The position numbers and the translations under genes were made by a program. From Bacteroidales bacterium (lineage in GTDB: Bacteria; Bacteroidota; Bacteroidia; Bacteroidales; UBA7960): a stretch of 6,147 bases of DNA. Below, piece after piece: positions 1-4,573 of this stretch (positions within the stretch are counted from its first letter, which is position 1; the number at the start of each line of letters is the position of its first letter). Location of the stretch: NCBI GenBank assembly GCA_007128045.1, contig SKYG01000091.1:1-6147 (forward strand), in the 5' to 3' direction. The notes beneath the pieces were generated by a model. That model ran no database searches, had not been told where the DNA came from, and saw nothing but the letters and a program-made list of their open reading frames with translations.

Positions 1-55
1 TGCCGGAAAAGAAATAGACGAAGAAAAACCAAACGAAAAAGACAGTTTTCCGGCA
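1..55. repeat. Perfect 10-bp inverted repeat at the window edge
   Basis: TGCCGGAAAA (1-10) is exactly complementary to TTTTCCGGCA (46-55) across a 35-base A-rich spacer. It may extend left of the window. It lies inside the predicted secreted-protein frame, where it coincides with the serine/phenylalanine-rich end. It could be an RNA stem-loop, a site at a gene end, or an assembly fold-back. Confidence 0.7.
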
Positions 56-570
56 GAAATCCCTTCACAGTTTCTAAAACCAGGCCTGGCAGGATACACG
101 TACTTCCCTTCATCACGAACAATCCATTCTTGCGCATTGCAAATGTAGTCCAAGGCAAAAAATACCTCATCAGGATAACAAAAGATGGAAAGTTCACCCA
201 GTCCTCCCAAGTTATTCTGTCCATGAGAAAACACCACGTTCTCTATATGAAGCTCGGTCATCCATGCCCCCATCCTTAACACATGCAAATCGGGCTTGTA
301 TGTTTGAAAGTCTGCCTGATAGACCACGCCATCATGCTCAACATCAAAAGAATATAAATAGAAGATGGTGTCTGAATGTTCGCCATTAAAGACGACGATA
401 CTGGCTTCTGACAGGTCTACAACAAGATGATAAGAGGAGGATATGACCTCGAAACGGTCTTTCCCTGAATAATTTAACAGCGGTTGCGGACTGGCAGCAG
501 AGGAATTCATATTCCCGAACAAACATATCGCAACACAACAAACAAGGATTGTTGTGATTGTTTTGCTCAT
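1..570 (-). CDS. Secreted protein of unknown family, C-terminus beyond the left edge
   Basis: An open frame of 190 codons starts with ATG at 570-568 and has no stop before the window ends, so the protein is incomplete. It opens with a plausible Sec signal peptide: a short basic start (MSKT), a hydrophobic core (ILVCCVAICLFG) and a small-residue region near residues 22-27 (NSSAAS). Export to the periplasm or beyond is therefore likely. The mature part is rich in beta-forming stretches (residues 48-62 and 70-86 alternate hydrophobic and polar), suggesting a beta-sandwich, but I recognise no family motif. The last visible ~17 codons are serine/phenylalanine-rich and lie in an inverted repeat, so that part is less certain as protein. 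The start is supported by an AAGGA nine bases upstream. The start lies only four bases after the stop of the sulfatase remnant, so it is probably co-transcribed with the upstream sulfatase. Function unknown; a role in the same glycan pathway is inference from position only. Confidence 0.72.
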   Translation of the reverse strand, partial: MSKTITTILVCCVAICLFGNMNSSAASPQPLLNYSGKDRFEVISSSYHLVVDLSEASIVVFNGEHSDTIFYLYSFDVEHDGVVYQADFQTYKPDLHVLRMGAWMTELHIENVVFSHGQNNLGGLGELSIFCYPDEVFFALDYICNAQEWIVRDEGKYVYPARPGFRNCEGISAGKLSFSFGFSSSISFPA

Positions 571-574
571 GATT

Positions 575-895
575 CTAATTCCTTTTATAGGCCGGGTTTC
601 TCTGCGGTATGATCGCTTCGGTTTCCTGCAGGCGTTTTTCAAGCATTTCACGGAGTTCAGCGAAGCGTTTGGGATCAGTGGTGGTTTTATCATGCAGTTC
701 ACCCAGGTCGACGGCCAGGTTGTATAGCTCATAGCGGTCAGAACCATCGGGTTGGTCGGCAAAGAACCGGATCAGCTTCCAGTCGCCCTTGCGGAGGCTG
801 GCAGCAGGAGTCGATCTCAACGGCAGCGTCATCCCGTCATACGGACGGGTGTCCTGGTTATGCGGGAAGCAGCAAAATATCTCATCGCGCGCAGC
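575..895 (-). pseudogene. Remnant of a second sulfatase (C-terminal ~107 codons only)
   Basis: The frame is open from just after a TAG at 896-898 to a TAG at 575-577. It encodes a typical sulfatase C-terminal region: an EIFCCFPHN stretch (878-859 area), then LRKGDWKLIRFF, then YELYNLAVDLGELHD, then a helical tail. In S1 family sulfatases these correspond to the FxxFPH strand, the 'AIRxGDWKLI' strand and the 'ELYNLxxDxGE' motif. The N-terminal catalytic domain, with the formylglycine cysteine and metal ligands, is absent, and two stops (920-922 and 896-898) block this frame upstream. It is not the end of the neighbouring sulfatase, which has its own equivalent region and its own stop at 923-925. 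An 85-residue product could start at the ATG at 832, but it would have no active site. Most likely a tandem sulfatase gene lost its front part by deletion. Loss of activity is a firm inference; the mechanism is not visible. Confidence 0.8.
580..584 (-). promoter_or_regulatory. Ribosome binding site of the left-edge secreted protein
   Basis: AAGGA on the minus strand, nine bases before the ATG at 570. It lies inside the last codons of the sulfatase remnant, as expected for genes packed in one transcript, and it supports the chosen start. Confidence 0.5.
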
Positions 896-922
896 CTATC
901 CCACGAATGGAAAAAACAACTA

Positions 923-2434
923 TCACCTTGTCCACGTGCCGGCCGGTGATTGCACCATGGCATCCTGTGCGATATATGGTATGGCATTGTCCTGGCCCAG
1001 GGTATATCCCCATTTGTCAATATAAGATTGTGGGGGCTGAAAATCATCCCCAATACGGTTCAGGTGGTTTTGCAGTTCTGCATCCAACTGTTCTTGCAGA
1101 GAAGCATAAGCCGGGTCATCAATCAGGTTGTTCAACTGCCAGGGGTCTTGCTGGTCATCGAACAATAGCCATGGCCCCTGCAGGTTGCGCACATAGGTGT
1201 ACTGGCTGGTGCGTAAAGAGCGATGGGCATCACCCTGTCCGACAATAGGCGCCACCGACATATACAATACGGAGCGGTCTGCGATTTCCTTAGGATCAAA
1301 AACCAGGTTTGACATGTCTTCCCCCTCTACAGAACCTGGAATGTTAATCCCGGCAAGGGCAAGCATTGTAGGAAGGATGTCGACGGTATTCACGGGGGTA
1401 TCAACAACACGCCCCCGGGCTCCGTGTGCTTCAGGATACCGCAGCAGAAACGGCACCTGAGCTGACTCGGCCCAGGCCACCTGTTTCCATTCGTGCGGGT
1501 CGCCGTGCGAGCGCAACATGCCGCCATGGTCGGAAGTAAATATAAAAATGGTGTTATCCGCGATCCCGGCATCTTCAACCGACTGCATCAATTCTCCCAC
1601 ACAACGGTCTAACGCTGCCCCGTGGGCATAATAATGGCTCAGATGTCTCCGGGCTTCCTCAGCATATTGCGCTGGAACATTGGGTGGCAATATGATCTCC
1701 TCTGCCGGGTACATCGCCCTGAATTCCTCGGGGGCAGGAGGAGAAGCGGGATGGGGAGGCCCATAAGACAACATCAGCAGGAATGGACTGCTGTTACCGG
1801 CATGATCCTGTATATATTGCGAGGCATCCTTTGTTTGGGCAAAGGCATCATAGCCTTCCCAGAATTGCATTTCGTCAGAATCGCCGGTAAAATAATGCGA
1901 CCGGGGGTTGTTGTGGTCGCACTCTGCCGCTTTCCAGTAATCCCAGCCCTGGCGACGCTCTCGGGGAATGAATGCACTGCGCCCATGTCCATCGAGATGC
2001 CATTTGCCGATGTAGCCGGTATCATATCCGGCATTGCCAAAGATCTCCGGCATGCACAACTCTTCTGCAGGCAAATACAGATCGTTGACAAACATCCCTG
2101 TTGAGGTAGGATAGCGTCCGGTCATCAAGGCAGCCCGGTAGGGTGTACACAACGGACATACTGCCACTGTGTTGCGAAAATAAAGGCTTTCCGCAGCCAA
2201 CCGGTCAATATTTGGGGTATGGCTGTTCGGATTACCTGTATACCCAAAGGCAGAAGCCCGCCACTGATCAGCAAAAACATACACGATATTGGGCTTTCTC
2301 CTGCCTCCCTTGCATGAAGAGAGGACTGGAGACAATGCAATGGCCGCACCTCCAATGGCAGCACTCCTGAGAAACTCCCGGCGTTTGATTCCAGGAGAGT
2401 GGCCAGCTCCGGTCTTTGTTACGTTATTTTTCAT
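923..2434 (-). CDS. Sulfatase (S1 family, formylglycine type), probable Tat-exported lipoprotein
   Basis: A complete 503-residue sulfatase, predicted to hydrolyse a sulfate ester, probably on a carbohydrate; the substrate cannot be read from sequence. The ATG at 2434 is chosen over an in-frame ATG at 2608 because it places the export signal at the N-terminus: twin-arginine KRREFLR (residues 17-23), a hydrophobic stretch to residue 37, and a lipobox LSSC with lipidation Cys41. Metal-site residues are Asp56-Gln57 (FADQ) and Asp302-His303 (SDHG). The modification motif is CTPYRAALMTGR, with Cys96 as the formylglycine precursor and Arg100. GKWH (143-146) and Lys317 are the usual sulfate-binding/catalytic positions. 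The C-terminal subdomain carries LFDDQQDPWQLNNL near residue 430. Length is normal for the family and no key residue is missing. A Cys-type sulfatase needs a maturase (FGE or anSME) encoded elsewhere. The gene is followed at once by the remnant of another sulfatase and a secreted protein on the same strand. The start lacks a well-spaced Shine-Dalgarno sequence. Confidence 0.93.
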   Translation of the reverse strand: MKNNVTKTGAGHSPGIKRREFLRSAAIGGAAIALSPVLSSCKGGRRKPNIVYVFADQWRASAFGYTGNPNSHTPNIDRLAAESLYFRNTVAVCPLCTPYRAALMTGRYPTSTGMFVNDLYLPAEELCMPEIFGNAGYDTGYIGKWHLDGHGRSAFIPRERRQGWDYWKAAECDHNNPRSHYFTGDSDEMQFWEGYDAFAQTKDASQYIQDHAGNSSPFLLMLSYGPPHPASPPAPEEFRAMYPAEEIILPPNVPAQYAEEARRHLSHYYAHGAALDRCVGELMQSVEDAGIADNTIFIFTSDHGGMLRSHGDPHEWKQVAWAESAQVPFLLRYPEAHGARGRVVDTPVNTVDILPTMLALAGINIPGSVEGEDMSNLVFDPKEIADRSVLYMSVAPIVGQGDAHRSLRTSQYTYVRNLQGPWLLFDDQQDPWQLNNLIDDPAYASLQEQLDAELQNHLNRIGDDFQPPQSYIDKWGYTLGQDNAIPYIAQDAMVQSPAGTWTR

Positions 2435-2450
2435 CTGTTTATTTTTTTCC

Positions 2451-2478
2451 TTCGACTTTCGACCTTCGACCTTTGACC
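2451..2478. repeat. Four-copy tandem heptamer, TTCGACY
   Basis: Four head-to-tail 7-base units: TTCGACT, TTCGACC, TTCGACC and TTTGACC (one substitution). They begin 17 bases upstream of the sulfatase start. On the minus strand this reads as GGTCGAA repeats leading into the AAGGA-like sequence before the ATG. A further single TTCGAC occurs at 2539-2544. The array is too short for CRISPR. It could be a slippage product, a binding array or a mobile intergenic repeat. Confidence 0.75.
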
Positions 2479-2521
2479 CCCATGAAAAACAATCATGCGT
2501 CTGTGTGTCAAAGCGTTTGTC

Positions 2522-2535
2522 CCCGAACAATCGGG
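2522..2535. repeat. Small GC-rich hairpin in the sulfatase leader
   Basis: CCCGA and TCGGG form a perfect five-pair stem around a four-base ACAA loop (TTGT on the minus strand), about 90 bases before the sulfatase ATG. It has no following U-run in the sulfatase direction, so it is not an intrinsic terminator. It may be a leader RNA structure or a short palindromic repeat element. Confidence 0.4.
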
Positions 2536-2775
2536 ATCTTCGACATGGGCATTTCGTGTGGTTTTTTGTTGGATGTAAATATGTCCACAATTTCTGAAAA
2601 AAAAACAAAGCTGGCTATGTGAGATGTACCAGAAACTTTTAAAATCGTTCCAAAACGGGCAAATAATTTAGCGTAGAGTCCTGCGCCACATCTCAAATCA
2701 ACTAATACATCTTTTTTTTAATTTTCGCAACAACTATGATCAAGTGTAAAGATAAAATTCCTGAAGGAGAAACTG

Positions 2776-3030
2776 ATAAATAAACATCTCATTTTTCTGG
2801 GATTATTGTTCCTTTTGGCATAACGCTTCCATTATCACGCAACCCAGGCTTTGAAAACATCTGTAAGGCACTGACAGAAGAGGACTATGAAAAAATTCAT
2901 AAGGTAATAAACGGAAACTTACTTCAGCGCTTTAAAATAAATTATCTTTGGCGCACGGCTGGGCGAATTCAGCAGGGAGCACAAACTCACCACCGAAGAT
3001 TTTGAGATGCTGGTGGTAGCAGAGAAATAA
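2776..3030 (+). pseudogene. Decayed small gene of unknown family, with signal-peptide-like start
   Basis: Three blocks in shifting frames look like one broken gene. First, an AAGGAG (2764-2769), six bases upstream of ATA at 2776, leads into NKHLIFLGLLFLLA, a signal-peptide-like run ending at a TAA (2821-2823); ATA probably replaces an original ATG. Second, a shifted frame from about 2823 to 2939 encodes a hydrophilic stretch containing ALTEEDYEKIHKVINGN. Third, the first frame resumes at 2941 with LGEFSREHKLTTEDFEML and ends at TAA 3028-3030. Part of the second frame is also open from an ATG at 2736, interrupted by TAA at 2781. I do not recognise the family. The end overlaps the beginning of the ABC ATPase fragment, as in a tight operon, so the two were probably once co-transcribed. 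That the blocks belong to one gene is inference. Confidence 0.45.
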
Positions 3031-3208
3031 CAAGGACGCGCTTATCATACGCCAATGGCACAAAGCCTAAAACGACGTAAGCCTTCAGGTAGGTTCGGGC
3101 ATGTTTAGCCTGCTGGGCCTCAATGGCGCAGGCAAATCAACCCTTATGCACACCCTGGCAACCCTGCAGGAGGCCGACAACAGTCAAGCCTTCCTCGACA
3201 GGTTTTAA
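3027..3208 (+). pseudogene. Truncated, frameshifted N-terminus of an ABC transporter ATPase
   Basis: Two frames together rebuild the first ~60 residues of an ABC ATPase. From 3027 one frame reads ITRTRLSYANGTK, matching the N-terminal strand and the aromatic A-loop region. Near 3065 the frame shifts and continues with KA, a TAA stop (3068-3070) where a leucine codon is expected, then NDVSLQVGSGMFSLLG. Walker A follows intact as GLNGAGKST (3116-3142), then LMHTLATLQEAD, and the frame ends at TAA 3206-3208. The Q-loop, ABC signature, Walker B and H-loop are all missing. The GMFsLLGxNGAGKSTLMxTLATLQEAD wording resembles ATPases of ABC-2 type exporters in Bacteroidota. It cannot encode a working ATPase. 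It looks richer in GC than the ATPase gene that follows, consistent with a different origin. Confidence 0.82.
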
Positions 3209-3215
3209 CGTTACT

Positions 3216-3265
3216 TGAGAAATGAATATTATCAGATATTTTTTATTTGTGAAATAAATATTATC
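3216..3265. repeat. Direct repeat pair TGWGAAATRAATATTATC before the DUF4143 ATPase
   Basis: Two 18-base copies at 3216-3233 and 3248-3265 match at 16 of 18 positions and start 32 bases apart, about three helical turns. The second copy ends 22 bases before the ATPase start and overlaps the candidate promoter, so a regulator-binding pair is possible. A local duplication is the simpler alternative. Confidence 0.6.
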
Positions 3266-3269
3266 TTCG
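3262..3269 (+). promoter_or_regulatory. Candidate Bacteroidota -7 element for the ATPase
   Basis: TATCTTCG matches the Bacteroidota -7 consensus TAnnTTTG except for one base. It would give a very short 5' leader before the ATG at 3288, which is common in this phylum. A TTG at the usual -33 distance is not evident, so this is tentative. Confidence 0.3.
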
Positions 3270-3287
3270 TGGTAAATTTCAAAACCC

Positions 3288-4517
3288 ATGAGCCAACTTG
3301 AAAGAAAGCTGCTAAAACCTATCCTTCAGCATTTACAGGCTAAGGAATTTATAATTATCACCGGTGCCAGGCAAACAGGCAAAACAACCCTGCTGAGTCA
3401 AGTTCAGAATCACCTCATTGCCCAGGGGAAGAAAAGTGTGTTTTATCTGACACTGGAAGACCCCGCTATTCTTAGCAGGCTGAATCAACATCCTGAATAC
3501 ATTTTTGATTTCACCATTCGAAAAGAGGGTGAAAAAGTCTTTGTGCTCATTGACGAAGTTCAATACCTCGATAATCCATCCAATTTCCTCAAACTGCTCT
3601 ATGACAAACACCACAAGAACCTAAAAATAGTTGCAACAGGAAGCAGTGCTTTTTATATTGATCAGAAGTTTACCGATTCATTAGCCGGACGGAAGAAACT
3701 TTTTGAGCTTTATACGCTTGATTTAGAGGAGTATATTCTCTTTCGATCAGGCAACAATATGCTGAGTATTGAGTTGGAACGAATTCGTGAAAATCCATCC
3801 TATTATTCTACCAGGCAAAAAGAACTTGAGACTTTTTTTAATGAGTACCTCACTTATGGTGGTTATCCTGCTGTTGCACTGGCAGAAACCCACCAGGAGA
3901 AACTTGCCACCTTAAGTGAACTCACCGGCTCCTTTCTGAAAAGAGACATTGACGAAGCCAATATTCAGGATAAGGAAAAATTTTACAAGCTCCTTATGAT
4001 CCTTGCTGATCAAACCGGCTATTTGATGAATATCAATGAATTGTCGCGATTGCTTTCACTGTCGGTAACAGCCGTCAACAATTATCTGTACACACTTCAA
4101 AAGTGCTTTCATATTGGCCTTTTGAAGCCATTCTATAAGAATTTGCGGAAAGAGTTAACCAAAATGCCGAAGGTTTATTTCAACGATTTAGGCTTCAGAA
4201 ATTCGCTCCTAAAACTTTACGGATTTGTTGACTCGAGGCCGGATAAAGGAGCATTGATTGAAAACTATGCCTTCATTCGACTCAGGCAGTTGCATGGCAG
4301 CGATGCCATATATTTCTGGAGAACAGCCGATGGGAAAGAAATTGACTTCATAATCAGTAAGGAATACAACCAGGGAGAGGCGCTGGAAATTAAATTTGAT
4401 GAAGCAAGCTTTGCTGCCTCAAAATACAATAGGTTTACGAATGCTTATCCAGCCTATTCATTGAGCTGCAGGGCTCTTAAGACTGAGGGCAGACAGAGCT
4501 CATTGCTTACCCTTTGA
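3288..4517 (+). CDS. AAA_14/DUF4143 family ATPase with nuclease-like C-terminal fold
   Basis: A complete 409-residue protein of the widespread prokaryotic AAA_14-DUF4143 family, whose biological role is generally unknown. Visible parts in order: Walker A GARQTGKTT (26-34), Walker B VFVLIDEV (84-91) with Asp89-Glu90, sensor-like ATGSS (116-120), LAGRK with Arg135 (132-136), a YGGYP motif (190-194), KRD (218-220), and a helical winged-helix-like region around 247-285. The C-terminal DUF4143 part has YFNDLGFRN (297-305) and residues arranged as in PD-(D/E)XK folds: Glu325, Asp353 (DGKEIDF) and Glu367-x-Lys369 (EIKF). Length is typical and nothing is truncated. No signal peptide or membrane segment, so it is cytosolic. 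It is transcribed toward the glycosidase gene (56-base gap) and away from the sulfatase, so it is not part of their operon. No Shine-Dalgarno sequence precedes the start. Confidence 0.93.
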   Translation: MSQLERKLLKPILQHLQAKEFIIITGARQTGKTTLLSQVQNHLIAQGKKSVFYLTLEDPAILSRLNQHPEYIFDFTIRKEGEKVFVLIDEVQYLDNPSNFLKLLYDKHHKNLKIVATGSSAFYIDQKFTDSLAGRKKLFELYTLDLEEYILFRSGNNMLSIELERIRENPSYYSTRQKELETFFNEYLTYGGYPAVALAETHQEKLATLSELTGSFLKRDIDEANIQDKEKFYKLLMILADQTGYLMNINELSRLLSLSVTAVNNYLYTLQKCFHIGLLKPFYKNLRKELTKMPKVYFNDLGFRNSLLKLYGFVDSRPDKGALIENYAFIRLRQLHGSDAIYFWRTADGKEIDFIISKEYNQGEALEIKFDEASFAASKYNRFTNAYPAYSLSCRALKTEGRQSSLLTL

Positions 4518-4573
4518 TTATAAAAACAGCAGTTTGTTGCGTACCACTTTTTAAGAATTTTGGCGTGCTGGTT
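4518..4573. other. Gap between convergent genes
   Basis: The ATPase stop and the glycosidase-like stop face each other across 56 AT-rich bases. A bidirectional terminator would be expected, but I find no stem of useful length followed by a T-run on either strand. Confidence 0.4.

Larger units (their letters stand above)
2435..2735. other. Leader/intergenic region upstream of the sulfatase
   Basis: Low-complexity, AT-rich stretch between the minus-strand sulfatase and the plus-strand gene debris. It contains the heptamer repeat and the small hairpin listed separately, plus runs of A and T near 2597-2605 and 2711-2719. Short open frames here show no signal peptide, no motif and no gene-like codon use, so I call no gene. 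The sulfatase promoter should lie here, but I could not find a convincing Bacteroidota-type TAnnTTTG element with a correctly spaced upstream TTG. Confidence 0.5.

Noticed and set aside
2..148. Plus-strand open frame from the left edge reading a K/E-rich, protein-like stretch ending at TAG near 148
   Set aside because: It is short, has no visible start and overlaps the 190-codon minus-strand frame that has a signal peptide and ribosome binding site. The K/E richness is the expected shadow of the S/F-rich minus-strand codons.
1622..2104. Plus-strand 160-codon open frame opposite the sulfatase
   Set aside because: It is antisense to well-supported sulfatase motifs; a shadow frame.
2451..2544. 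Possible mini-CRISPR or iteron origin from the TTCGAC repeats
   Set aside because: Units are 7 bases with no spacers, and there is no replication or cas gene nearby.
2435..2608. Longer sulfatase start at ATG 2608
   Set aside because: The extra 58 residues are low-quality sequence covering the heptamer repeat and hairpin, and they would bury the Tat/lipobox signal inside the protein.
2620..2695. 8-bp inverted repeat TGAGATGT / ACATCTCA, 60 bases apart
   Set aside because: Arms are short and far apart with no extension; plausible by chance in a region of this size.
2508..2696. Minus-strand 62-codon open frame in the intergenic region
   Set aside because: No signal, motif or ribosome binding site, and it runs through low-complexity A/T tracts; likely chance.
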